Positions 10,494 through 22,400 of a DNA stretch of 64,000 nucleotides are shown here, in pieces. Source of the stretch: Sorghum bicolor (lineage: Eukaryota > Streptophyta > Magnoliopsida > Poales > Poaceae). Numbering within the stretch: the first letter of the stretch is position 1; every line of letters starts with the position of its first letter. Position numbers and translations under genes: made by a program. The stretch covers positions 26,350,577 to 26,414,576 of the forward strand of contig NC_012877.2 of the NCBI RefSeq assembly GCF_000003195.3, given 5' to 3'. The notes beneath the pieces were generated by a model that worked only from the letters and a program-made list of their open reading frames with translations, was not told the DNA's origin and did no database searches.

Positions 10494-12769
10494 AACCTTG
10501 TAATATGTTTGTGCTCATAGGCCATGTGGTTGGCATGGTTTGTGTCTTGATCATGTCATTAAATAATTAACTATAGGGTTAAATGCTGTTCTGGACAGCA
10601 AGGTAGCAATTTGGTTATTACTTAATGATAACTTGACTTTCTGTGGAACTAGTCTAAAGCAAAGATGTTCCAAACTTGTGGAACTAACTATGGTTTAAAT
10701 TTGAGGTCGTTTGGCCAAGTAGTTTAAAAGTTATAGATGTTCCAAGTTGGGTTCCAGAAATAGGTGTTCTCTGTTTTTCTGGGACAGAATCTGGAACTTT
10801 ATTTAAATGACCAGTTTTAATTATGAATCTTGCTGTCATGTCTAAAGATGAATTGGAGACAATTTCATAAGCTTTCCAGAATGTCCTTACTCATGTTTGT
10901 TGGACCTGTCTATCTTTGGTTATGATTTATTTTCTGAGTATACTTGTTTTGTGTTGCTTGCTGTTTTAGTAGCATGGTAAGTCTTGGGTTACATTAACTT
11001 GTTTACTTGTGTGAGCTTGTATAACTGTTGCTCCGTAAATGAGTGTCCAGTGAGTTGTTTGTGTTATTAAGCATTCATCGTTAGCATGTGCATCTTCTTA
11101 TTGTTCGAGCATGCAATAGGTGCACCGGACGTGGCAGTTTCCTTCGAGCTCCAAGCGAATCCCGAAGGTCAGGAGGGCAGCCAGGAGGTGGAGGTCCAGC
11201 AAGCCGGACTCGAGGAGCCCGAAGAAGAAGTTGAGTGCCCGAACCACGAGCCGGCATCGTTCGTGAAAGGCAAGCCCCAGAGCATTCTAAGCCTCCCCTT
11301 ATTTTCGAAAAGTTTACTTAATACGTTATATCTATTGATGCATTACGTATAGGAGTTGTGATGAAACTGTTGCTGCATTCTACTCTATCCTTGTCCAGAT
11401 AACTCACCCTCCCTGGTTGTAGAGTTAGGTTCGAGTAGCAGCTTAGCTATGCTTTAATCGGTAGAAGTCGGGTGATATCCTGTCACCTGCGCGAGATAGG
11501 GTTATGTCGGATCACGATGGTCTATATGTGCTATCGTGGATGGAACCTGATTAAATTGACTTAAGCCGGGTGGAGTTTTGCAAGTTTGTAGTAACTCTGT
11601 CTGTGGCAGCTAAGGACCGATCGTTGTACGTCCTCTTGTCATGTTGAACGCATGCCTGACACTTAGTTGACCGGATAACTCGTTCCGACCGCGAAGCCGA
11701 GTAGTATGACTCAGGCCGGAAGACCGGCAAGTATAAAGTGCGCACTACCGGAGGAAGTGCGGTGTGCGGGAGACCATTGGCGTAAGTCCAAAGGCAGGTG
11801 AGTTAAAATTCCTGACCTCCCTGGCAGAGTGGTAGCCCTGGGAGTGCGGCGCTGATCGGAGCCGCGATTCCTGAGTCGTACCAAAGGTGACCCTTTGGCT
11901 CTCCGGCAGGGGATGCTTGGGTGAGTGCTAGGAATAACCCTCCAGCTGGATAGGAATTCGATTCGAATCGCCGTCTCTTCCGGTTAGTGAGAACTTGACA
12001 GAGCAGCGGCAAACGTAGCATTCACTAATGAACTTGGTTCGTGATAATGATGATAGCAAGAAGAACATATGATGAATTTGATATGGTTATTATTGTTTGT
12101 AATAATCAAGTGATGTGTTGTAGTACAGGTGCTAATCTAGTGGTAGGCTGATGATAAATAAATATGATGCTCTTAAAATAACTTAGTTGTAAGTTAAGCT
12201 TTTGGCAAAAGGTGAGTCAACCAACTCCACTTAAGATTTAGCCTTGCATGTCCCTTGGTGTCTTTTGTGTTTTACTAGACGGGTAAGTCTAGCTGAGTAC
12301 ATCCTCGTACTCAGGGTTTATTCCCACCTGTTGCAGATGATATCTTCTATGACGGTTTCTGCAAGACCTGTCTCCATCCCGCTGGGGATGAGGACTAACC
12401 GTTGGGCACGGTTCTCTACTCTTCTCGTCAATGATGCTTTTGGAAGGATGGCATAGACTCTGGCAGTAACAAAACTTGTGAACTGAACTTTGAACAAGTG
12501 TGTGTAACTAGTTTGCTTCCGCTACTTCAAACTTGGGTTGTAATAACTTAATGACTCCGATGTGGTGCCGCTTCGTCGGCAATGAATGACTATGTAACAT
12601 TCGTTGTGTTTATGCTGAACTATTACGATCTTGGTTTGTTGCGAGTTGGTTTGAAGTCCTTCATGATTTCGATTGACTACCGGGATTATATGGGCTCAAG
12701 TTTAGAAACTTGATTGTTTGACGATCGTTTCTGCACTTGAACTCTTATAATTTGGTCGGTTCGGTGACA
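10494..12769 (+). repeat. 5' LTR of element D, 3' part
   Basis: It matches the end of the D 3' LTR (21749-23404) and ends TTCGGTGACA as that LTR does. It holds about 620 bp (roughly 10650-11290) that the 3' LTR lacks but the LTR of element E has. This extra part carries a short conserved ORF. Confidence 0.88.
11086..11352 (+). CDS. Possible small LTR-encoded acidic peptide (D copy)
   Basis: This 88-codon ORF encodes a Glu-rich, acidic middle part (contains EVEVQQAGLEEPEEEVECPN). The E LTR has the same peptide in its copy (28536-28285), with few changes and the same ATG, and the frame stays open in both. It is absent from the D 3' LTR through a deletion. I recognise no domain. It could be an exon of a spliced LTR transcript, or chance conservation in a recent repeat. 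Confidence 0.35.
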   Translation: MCIFLLFEHAIGAPDVAVSFELQANPEGQEGSQEVEVQQAGLEEPEEEVECPNHEPASFVKGKPQSILSLPLFSKSLLNTLYLLMHYV

Positions 12770-12771
12770 GC

Positions 12772-12783
12772 TGGCATCGGAGC
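12772..12783 (+). other. Candidate primer-binding site of element D
   Basis: TGGCATCGGAGC starts two bases after the LTR end. It differs at two positions from TGGTATCAGAGC, the usual site for initiator tRNA-Met. Element E has the same variant, so the change is shared by the family. Confidence 0.65.
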
Positions 12784-13590
12784 AAGTTCAGCATTATAAA
12801 TGCAGCGTTTGTGTATTTAAAACAAAAGAGTTTTTAAATAAAATGGTGTATAATAAGTAATCAAGTTATGCCAGTGGTCGAATCCTCCTTGCCCACATAA
12901 GGACTCTAGGTGGCTATTTAAGTACTGACTTGGGGGGGGTTTAATTATGCATCTCCGGCAGTACTCAGGTATGGATGTGTGATGACCGCACTATGCTACC
13001 CTGTGGTCTAATGGTGGAGGTAGCCTTCATATGTGAATTAGCCACATATGTCGCTAGATTTAAATTATGCAACGTCGCACCTACGCTCAGGTAAGTGGGA
13101 GCTGTGAGAGCATGATCGTCCAAACGGCGGTCTAGGGGAGTGTTCGCGGTGGTTTTCTGGAGTGGTTACATGTCGAAACCATGGAACCACGAAAGAAACT
13201 TAATTGGGGAGTATTTAATTTCTCGGGTAGTTGTGGTGTCATTGTTTGAGCATGTTGGGCTTGCCCAAGCAATGTGCACTTAGTTTACTGCTTTCTTGAG
13301 TGATATATATTGGGAACTATTGGGCTGAAATGAAGTTTTCTGCAGGTACTCTAACAGCGCACGTGTAAACCGATAGTTATCGTATCGAGAGACGAATGTA
13401 TGCCACCGTATATCCGTTAGAATATTAATTTTCTAAGTTTGTGAGGACGTACGGTTCGTGCATGCATCATGTCGCATTCATACATACATTCTGTCTACTC
13501 CTTCCCTTACAGTTTCGTCCCTTTTTAAATAAATAAATGTTGCTTCAACTAATCCTCTTTTACCCATGGTATTCCCATTCCTTTCCACAG
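12784..13590 (+). other. Untranslated leader of element D with splice donor
   Basis: No credible ORF lies between the primer site and ORF0. A consensus donor CAG|GTAAGT is at 13088-13096. The E leader has the donor ATG|GTAAGT at the matching place. The leader ends in a pyrimidine-rich tract and CAG directly before the ORF0 ATG. Confidence 0.55.
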
Positions 13591-14676
13591 ATGGACGCAC
13601 CCGCTTCACCCCGTCCCAGTGACACTTTCTTGCACGAGTTTGGCACTCCTACCCTGCTCTGGAGAGTGTTACGGACCGTTGGGTATACTGAGCCACCTCA
13701 GTACTCCTGGTGGGAGATGGAGAGCACAGGAGGGATCGAGTGGTTTGCTGTGCAGGGAGTTGTCCCTGCACATGGGGACAAGCCTGCATGGACAGGCTGG
13801 ACTTGCAGCTCAGATGGGCAGACTCCTTGGGAGGCAGCTCAGGTTGCAGCCCAGACTATCCTGCTCGATATCTGTCAGAGGTGTGGTTACGAGCTGACAG
13901 TAGGACCAGCGGCCTCCATTCCTAGTGCTGACCCAGCATCCGCGGAGTGGAAGCAGGCTGATGGTTGTGCTTTGGTTCGAGGCAGAGGAGAGAGAGCTGA
14001 GAGCTCTAGTCCTGCTATGAGTGCTATGATGGCTGTACTCAAGCTGATCAGTCAGCGAGAGGGCACCTATGCACAGGTGATGGTGGCTGTTCGCAGGGCC
14101 CAGGAGATGCAGCGGAAGGCTGAAAAGCGTGCTCGCAAGTTTCGCAAGCAAGCTAGGCTCCTGGAGCAAGCTCAGAAGGACCGCAATGACTGGGAAGACA
14201 TTGCGGAGTATCGGAGGCAGCAGTGGGTGAAGGCCATCAGAGAGAGAGATCATAAGCAGGATCAGATGAGCCAGTTAGCTAGAGAGAAGGAGACCTTGCA
14301 GGAGCGCTTGGTGCAGCTCACCCGTGAGAGGGACACTGCACTCCGCGTGTCGGAGAACAGGCGCCAAGCATGGGAGATGCACCGAGTTCAGTCACTTGAG
14401 CGGGAGAACTATCTGCAGGATCAGATTGAGGCAGGTCTTGTGGAGATTCACCGTCTCAACAACTTGCTACACCCTGTTCCTCGCCCTATACCCGTGTATC
14501 CCGAGGTAGGACCTCAGGTGATTGTCGCCGATGATGATGGTATGGAGGTCGATGGACCAGCAGCGGCTGCACCACCTTTACACGAGGACGTGGAGGACGA
14601 GGAGCTTGAGCCGGTTAGCGACGAGGATGGAGAGGCGATCTTCGATGCTGACTCGGACGATGAGCCTGGAGTGTAG
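13591..14676 (+). CDS. ORF0 of element D, coiled-coil protein of unknown function
   Basis: The ORF0 frame encodes 361 residues. The ATG at 13591 is chosen because CCTTTCCACAG, a good splice acceptor, abuts it and because E's copy starts at the same place; an earlier in-frame ATG at 13537 is less likely. Residues about 1-125 are Trp/Pro-rich and probably globular. About 165-300 form a highly charged coiled coil rich in Arg, Glu and Gln. The last ~45 residues are strongly acidic. There is no match I recognise to Gag or Pol. Extra ORFs before gag are known in RIRE3/RIRE8-type elements. The frame is open in D but carries one stop in E. Both copies are exactly 1086 nt including the stop. Confidence 0.75.
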   Translation: MDAPASPRPSDTFLHEFGTPTLLWRVLRTVGYTEPPQYSWWEMESTGGIEWFAVQGVVPAHGDKPAWTGWTCSSDGQTPWEAAQVAAQTILLDICQRCGYELTVGPAASIPSADPASAEWKQADGCALVRGRGERAESSSPAMSAMMAVLKLISQREGTYAQVMVAVRRAQEMQRKAEKRARKFRKQARLLEQAQKDRNDWEDIAEYRRQQWVKAIRERDHKQDQMSQLAREKETLQERLVQLTRERDTALRVSENRRQAWEMHRVQSLERENYLQDQIEAGLVEIHRLNNLLHPVPRPIPVYPEVGPQVIVADDDGMEVDGPAAAAPPLHEDVEDEELEPVSDEDGEAIFDADSDDEPGV

Positions 14677-15032
14677 GGAGTAGTGGGTAGTTGCTGCAGG
14701 ATCTTTTGTTGTGAGCCAGTCGGCTGTGGTGCTTTTGTAACCATGTTGTAATCCGAAACTTTGACCTTGACTCATGGCATGTACTGTGTTGTTGTAATAA
14801 CTTTATGGACCCTATGTGCAGTCTTTATGATCGTTATGTTATGCCGATGTTTTCCGTTGTGGTGCGTATTGCGGATGTCTATGTCATGTGTTGGATTGGT
14901 GATGTTGTTTTGTGGAATGGAATTGTTGTGCCTTTCTGTAAAGCTATTCTCTCGAATACTATCAGGCATGAATATATGTTGTTCTACGGCAAATCTTGTC
15001 GTCATCAATACTCACTGACTGTGTCTTTACAG
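14677..15032 (+). other. Spacer between ORF0 and gag with splice acceptor
   Basis: A 356-bp spacer. The gag reading frame happens to be open from 14805, but the region looks untranslated. It ends in CTGTGTCTTTACAG immediately before the gag ATG, a canonical acceptor that E also has. Confidence 0.55.
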
Positions 15033-18000
15033 ATGTCTCGTGGCACCCGGGGTGCGGAACAGCGTGCAAACATGAATCCACCACCTCCTCCTCCACCACC
15101 AAATCCAGTTGAGCTGATGCAAATGATGGTGGAAAATCAGAGGATGCTCACTGAGACCATCAATCGTATGGCAAATCAGGGTGGCCGTAATGGACAGGAA
15201 GGGCCAGCTCCTAACCAGTACAGTAGCTTCAAGGACTTCATGGAGACGAAGCCCCCACCTTTCAGAGAAGCTGAAGAACCCCTTCAAGCGGAAGAGTGGC
15301 TGAATACGGTGGAACAAAAGTTTCGCCTACTTCGGTTGACTGAAGGTTTGAAGGCGGAGTATGCAGCTCACCAACTGCAAGGACCGGCAGGCATCTGGTG
15401 GAATCAGTACTGGGAAGCTCTACCGGCTGACACGGTGATTGATTGGAATCTTTTCCGTGAGGCTTTCAAAGGGCATTTCATTCCTCCGGGTGTTATGGAG
15501 ATGAAGCACACCGAGTTCATGCAGTTGACTCAGGGCAACAAGACTCTGAAGGAGTATTTGCATGCTTTCAATCACTTGTCTAGATATGCTCCTGAGTTTG
15601 TGAACACGGAGACGAAAAAGATCGCTAGTTTCAAGCGGGGTTTGGGTCCCAAATTGCTGAAGACTATGGGCCGCACTAAGTGTGCAACTTTCAATGAGTT
15701 TGTCAGTGATGCTCTCACCCAAGAGAACTATAACACTGTGTACACTGCGACCAAGACACGCAAGAGGGCTTTTGAGGCCAGTGCTGGGTCATCTCAGTCC
15801 AAGGCTCCAGTGGCAGCTAAGCCACCATTCCGTGCTCCAACCCCCAACCAGCGATACCGCCCTCCGGTAAAGAAGAATCAGGCAAAGACGGGTTTTCGCA
15901 AGGGGTACTCTATTGCTCTTCCTAGGGGCAACACGGGCCCCAACTATGCCAAGACTCCACCTGCCAACCGTCCGTGCTGGAACTGCAATCAGACCGGGCA
16001 TTGGCAGAGCAACTGTCCTTACCCGCCAAAGAAGGGCAACCAGGGGAACGTCCGTCAGGGGCGTGTTCATTACACAACTATGGAATCAATCCCTGCTGGT
16101 GAGGTAGTCACGGCTGGTAAGTTTCTGGTTAATCAACATGATGCACTCGTGCTTTTTGATTCTGGAGCATCGCATTCTTTTGTGAGTTCTGAATTTGTAT
16201 CTAAGCATAGCATCAAGACCATCACACTTGATAAGGGCAGTTATTGTATTAGTGCTGCGGGAAATGATATTTCCACCAATCAAGTGGTTTTGGGGGCAAC
16301 TCTGGAGATAGGAGGCCGTCAGTTTCTTGCTGATCTGGTTGTTCTACCCGGTGTGGGCATAGATGTAATTCTGGGGATGAAGTGGATGAGTGGTAATGGA
16401 GTTCTTATAGACACCACCACTCGTGTAGTGATGTTGAAAGACCCAAATACCAAGGAGGCATTTCTAGTGCAACTCCCTCGTGATATTCAAATCCGTAGCA
16501 CTGTGAATGCAGTTACATCTAAGGCTATTCAGGATATTCCGGTGGTGTGTGAGTTTCCGGATGTTTTTCCTGATGATCTACCCGGGCTTCCTCCGGATCG
16601 GGATGTGGTGTTCAAGATTGAATTGATTCCAGGCACCGCTCCTATCTCTAGAAGACCTTATAGGATGCCGCCCAATGAACTAGCTGAGCTTAAGACCCAA
16701 CTTAATGAGTTGTTGCAGAAGGGTCTTATTCGTCCTAGTTCATCTCCTTGGGGTTGTCCGGCTATCTTTGTGAAGAAGAAGGATCAATCTTTGCGCATGT
16801 GTGTGGACTATCGTCCCCTAAATGCGGTGACTATCAAGAACAAATACCCTCTTCCTCGCATTGATATCTTGTTTGATCAGTTGTCTAAAGCTAAAGTATT
16901 CTCCAAGATTGATTTGCGATCTGGGTACCATCAGATCAAGATCCGTCCTGAGGATGTGCCTAAGACAGCTTTCTCGACAAGGTATGGGTTGTATGAGTAC
17001 CTTGTCATGTCCTTCGGGCTTACGAATGCACCTGCTCATTTCATGTATCTTATGAATTCGGTGTTCATGCCCGAATTGGACAAGTTTGTAGTGGTCTTCA
17101 TTGATGATATCTTGGTATATTCTTGCAATGAAGAGGAACATGCAGAGCATCTGCGTGTAGTGTTGTCGCGTTTGCGCGAACATCAGCTTTATGCTAAGTT
17201 TAGCAAATGCGAGTTTTGGCTAAAGAAAGTACCTTTCTTGGGCCATGTCTTATCTGAAGAAGGCATATCGGTGGATCCGGCTAAGGTGCAAGAAGTGCTG
17301 GATTGGAAAGTTCCAACTTCGGTACACGAGGTTTGGAGTTTTCTCGGTCTGGCTGGGTATTACCGTCGATTTATTCTGGAGTTCTCCAAAATATCCAAGC
17401 CTATGACTCGTCTACTTCAGAAAGATGAGAAGTTTGTGTGGACACCTGAGTGTGAAGAGGCATTCCACAAGTTGAGGACGCTGTTGACATCAGCTCCTGT
17501 CCTAGCTCAACCTGATATCGAGAAGCCTTTCGATGTCTTTTGTGACGCATCAGGCATTGGTTTAGGCTGTGTGTTGATGCAGGAAGGTCGCGTTATCGCG
17601 TATGCCTCGCGCCAACTTCGAAAGCATGAGGTCAATTACCCCACTCATGACTTAGAATTGGCAGCAGTTGTTCATGCTTTGAAAATCTGGAGGCATTATC
17701 TGCTGGGTAATCTGTGTAATATCTACACCGATCATAAGAGCCTCAAGTATATCTTCACTCAACCTGAACTGAACATGCGGCAGCGAAGGTGGCTTGAGTT
17801 GATTAAAGATTATAATCTCCAAGTGCACTATCATCCGGGCAAGGCAAACGTGGTGGCGGATGCCTTGAGTCGGAAAGCGCACTGACACTCAATCCAAGTG
17901 GAAGATCCGTTGTTATCACATCTTATGCATCCGCTTGTGCTCAACCAGATTTCTCTGGAAAGTACCATTCGCAATCGAGTCATCGAACTGCAGCGGACAG

Positions 18001-19397
18001 ATGTAGGCATCCACCATATCAAGAGGAAGATGAAGGAAGAAGAAACCAAGCATTTCCGGGTTGATGAAAACGGAATCCTTTGGTTCAAGGATCGACTTGT
18101 GGTCCCAAAAGACCGCGAGCTGCGAAATCAGATCCTATCTGAAGCTCATTCATCCAAATTGTCTATCCATCCTGGTAATAGCAAGATGTATCAGGATCTG
18201 AAACCTTTGTTTTGGTGGACAAAGATGAAAAAGGAGATAGCTGCTTTTGTCGCTCGTTGCGACAATTGTTGTCGCGTGAAGGCTGTTCACATGAAAGCTG
18301 GTTTGCTTCAACCCTTGTCAATTCCTGGTTGGAAATGGGAAGAAGTCAGCATGGATTTCATCAGTGGACTCCCAATTTCTGTTAAGGGTTACGACTCCAT
18401 ATGGGTGGTTGTAGATCGTTTGACCAAGGTTGCTCGATTTATTCCAGTCCGAACTGACTATCGTCCCCATCAGTATGCGGAGTTGTATTTCAAGCACATT
18501 GTTCGTCAGTATGGTGTGCCTCGAACAATCATATCTTATCGTGGACCGCAGTTCACTGCTCGTTTTTAGGAATGTCTTCATGAGCAAATTGGTACTCATT
18601 TGGTCCGCAGCTCTGCTTATCATCCCCAAACAGCAGGTCAAACTGAACGAGTTAACCAGATCCTTGAAGATATGTTGAGGGCATGTGCTCTCTCATCAAA
18701 AGGTTCTTGGATTAAGTGGTTGCCATTAGCTGAGTTCTCCTACAACAATAGTTATCAGGAGAGTATCAAGATGGCTCCATTTGAAGCCTTGTACGGTCGG
18801 AAGTGTCGAACCCCGTTGAATTGGGTAGAAGCTGGAGAGCGAAGATACTACGGCATCGATTTCGTGAACGAAGCGGAGCAGAAAGTCCGTGTTATCCAGC
18901 AACACCTAGAAGCTGCTCAAGCTCGTCAGAAAAGTTATGCCGACAAGAGAAGGAAGCCGATTGAGTTTTCAGTTGGCGACCATGTGTACATCAAGGTGTC
19001 TCCGATGAAGGGTGTACAAAGGTTCGGAGTCAAGCGAAAGCTTGCACCTCGCTATGTGGGACCTTATCGGATTCTCGAAAGGAAAGGGAATGTGGCATAC
19101 AAAGTTCAACTCCCAGTTGCGCTTCGAGCCATTTTTCCTGTCTTCCACGTATCACAATTGAAGAAGTGCCTTCGTGTACCGGTGGAACGAGTGGAAATTC
19201 GAGATATCAAGTTGAAGTCAGACTTGGTGTATGAGGAGAAACCCATAGCGATCCTTGATCGCAAGGAACGGGAGACGCGTAATCGTGTGGTTAAGCTCTA
19301 CAAAGTGTTGTGGAGTAACCACGGGGAAGAAGATGCCACTTGGGAGACGGAGGATTATTTAAAAGAAGTTTACAAAACCTTCTTCGAAAATCAGTAA
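15033..19397 (+). pseudogene. gag-pol: Gag-pol polyprotein of element D (chromovirus), two stops and an integrase active-site change
   Basis: A single frame encodes Gag, protease, RT, RNase H, integrase and chromodomain. Gag opens with a poly-Pro run and has a CX2CX4HX4C zinc knuckle at about residue 315. The protease motif DSGA is near residue 376. RT has FIDD at about 690-693. RNase H begins with FCDAS near 838. Integrase has an HHCC finger (about 18145-18272), first Asp at 18354, and Glu at 18645. The second catalytic Asp is replaced by Tyr (TAT, 18537-18539). TGA at 17883-17885 and TAG at 18567-18569 interrupt the frame, which otherwise continues unshifted. The C-terminus (about 19227-19390) has chromodomain-like residues, including YKVLW and DATWE. 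This copy is unlikely to be autonomous. Confidence 0.9.
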
Positions 19398-19426
19398 GTT
19401 TTCAAATCTCCGGACGAGATTTTTGT

Positions 19427-19439
19427 AAGGGGGGAGGGC
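19427..19439 (+). other. Polypurine tract of element D
   Basis: AAGGGGGGAGGGC abuts the 3' LTR and would prime plus-strand DNA synthesis. Confidence 0.8.
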
Positions 19440-22400
19440 TGTAACACCCCAGTGTTATGGTTGCATTAGTCATGTGCATAGCATGAGCATCATCATCCAT
19501 TCAAAGCATCCATGATCATCATCTATCTTGAGCCATGTCATTCTATGCAAAAATGTGTTTTAAATTGCTTAAATAGGCTTCCTATGCTTATGTTTGAGTG
19601 AACAATGCTTGTGTTTGTGCTTAATGCTTTGGTAATTAGTTTATCTATGCTTAACTTGATCTTGGGAACAATGTTCATGTTGATCACTTCTCCAAAATAA
19701 TCACTTAAGTCATACTTATGCAAATAGGCCCTAGAAACCTCTTTTGCTTAGGCTTTTAAAACATGTTTCATAAAGTGTTTGCATGTCAAAACTTTCTACA
19801 GCAAAGTTGTAGCAAATTTTATAAGGAACAAAAGTTGTTTTATGGCCATCTCATGAAAATGATCACAAATAGCTCAAAAGTGGTCCACAAGGCAGATTTG
19901 GGGCTGTTTCCAACACTTAGAAAATTTTCTAAGTCCAGGAACACAAACAGTTTGCTCGATCGGTTTTGGAAACTCTATATCTTTCAATCCAGGCCGATCT
20001 GGCCTTTGCTCTAGTTGACAATGTTGTAGATCTCGATTGGAACTCCAACTTTGTCAACTGCGTCATCTCCTAATTCGCTCAGGTTTGGAAGTTATTCATC
20101 ACCGAAGTTGCTCTGTCAGTCGACGATCGCGAGTTCTGATTCAGAGCCGAGCTCGCCGTTGTGGACGCCCAGCGCGACATCTGTCCGCCAGATGGCGCCC
20201 GTACTCCGGCGACGGCCCCGCTCGTCAGGTCGACGGCGCTGGCATGGACGCCACGGTGCCCCGCACTCACTCAGCGCCCGTCCATTCTCCTCCTCCTCTC
20301 TCTCTCGCGCTCGCTCTGGCGGAAACGCCGTCGCCATTGCCGCCGAGAGCTTCGCCAGCTCCTCGCGCCCTCGCCTCTGCGTCTTGCTTTGCCTCTGAGC
20401 GCCTCCAAGTCCGCCTCGAGCTCCTCCATCTTCTCCACCCATCAGTTGGACGTGATCTCCCCGAGGTGAGCGGCATTTCGCAAGTTCTCCGTCGTCGGGT
20501 TCGTGGCCGTCGCGACACCGATTCCGGCGAACCTCGCCGCTGCTCCACCCTCGCTTCCTTTCTTCTCTTTGGTTAGCGTTAGGTTATGCTTAGGTCTCGG
20601 CGTCAGTCCACACCACGCCATTACGGCTATGGTCTCACTGTCGCGCGGGAACACGGCCACTGCACCGCCGTGCTCACCGCCGACGAGCACCTCGCACGTG
20701 AGCAGGATCACCGGAGCCGTTAGGGTTAGGCGCTCTTACCTCGAAAGCTCCGCGCTGACTCACTGATGCTTAAGCCGCCTTCCTCCGACGCTCTACCGGT
20801 CGAAGATGGCCGGCGTAAGCCGGAGTAGCTCCGCCGTGCCGCCATGGCCGACGGCGACCTCCTCCGTAGCCAAAACCCTAGCACCACCTACCTCAATCGA
20901 CGCGGAATCTTCCGAGGAGCACGTTGGTGCCCTTGGATCCGCCGGAGAAGCTCACCGTCGGCGAGCATTTGCCGGCGAAGGGGGTCCTCTGTCTCGGTGT
21001 CGCTGACACACGGGTCCCGCATGCCAGTGACCCAACGGTCACCCTCTTTCCTTTTATTCAAAACTGGATTTTTGGCTTTCTTGCAAAAATCATATCTCCT
21101 GTTTCTGAGATCCAAAAATTGTGAAACAAATTTTGTGTTGTTTCTTGAGATGGCTAGTATTTAATAAAAATATAAAATGAATCATGTTTTCTGAGAAATT
21201 ATTTATTAAGGAATTTAATCTTGTTATTCTTGGTTAAATGCATATCTCTTGTTATACTGCTTAGTTTGCTCTGAAAATTTTATGGTGGTCTTTGCATGGC
21301 ATTAGAGTGCTCTGATAATTATTTCATGATTTTTGGAGCACTGCTGTTGTGATATGTAATTTGTGTTTGAGATATGGCTTGTTTCTTTAAATAAATCATA
21401 TAAAATAAATGGTGCTTATGCTGGTGTTTCAATTTGGTGGTAAACTTGTTTATGGTACTCCTAAGATGCAAATAATCTGAAATCTGATGTTGGGCATCAT
21501 ATAAGTCATGTTTTGGAATTTAGAAAATAAACACCTTGGTACAAGTTAAATACATATCTTTAACTTGGCATGTGCAATGGTCCTGAAATTTTTATGGTGT
21601 TGATCTGATGTTATACCTGTACCTCTGTAATTTTTGTAGATTTTTCTGAGCACTTTAACTAATATCTTATAATTATGCTCTTATTTAGAGTTAATTAATA
21701 AATGCCTTGTAAAATAAATGTTTTGGGGTTTCCATCTGATGATCTGGTAACCTTGTAATATGTTTGTGCTCATAGGCCATGTGGTTGGCATGGTTTGTGT
21801 CTTGATCATGTCATTAAATAATTAACTATAGGGTTAAATGCTGTTCTGGACAGCAAGGTAGCAATTTGGTTATTACTTAATGATAACTTGAATTTCTGTG
21901 GAACTTGTCTAAAGCACCATTTATGATGCACCCTTATTTTCGAAAAGTTTACTTAATACGTTATATCTATTGATGCATTACGTATAGGAGTTGTGATGAA
22001 ACTGTTGCTGCATTCTACTCTATCCTTGTCCAGATAACTCACCCTCCCTGGTTGTAGAGTTAGGTTCGAGTAGCAGCTTAGCTATGCTTTAATCGGTAGA
22101 AGTCGGGTGATATCCTGTCATCCGCGCGATATAGGGTTGTGTCGGGTCACGATGGTCTATATGTGCTATCGTGGATGGAACCTGGTTAAATTGACTTAAG
22201 CCGGGCAGAGTTTTGCAAGTGTGTAGTAACTCCGTCTGTGGCAGCTAAGGACCGATCGTTGTATGTCCTCTTGTCATGTTGAACGCATGCCTGACACTTA
22301 GTTGGCCGGATAACTCGTTCCGACCGCGAAGCCGAGTAGTACGACTCAGGCCGGAAGACCGGCAAGTATAAAGTGCGCACTACCAGAGGAAGTGCGGTGT

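Noticed and set aside
20037..20711. Overlapping ORFs in the GC-rich LTR island
   Set aside because: Several frames on both strands are open at once, as expected from GC-rich DNA; E does not conserve any of them.
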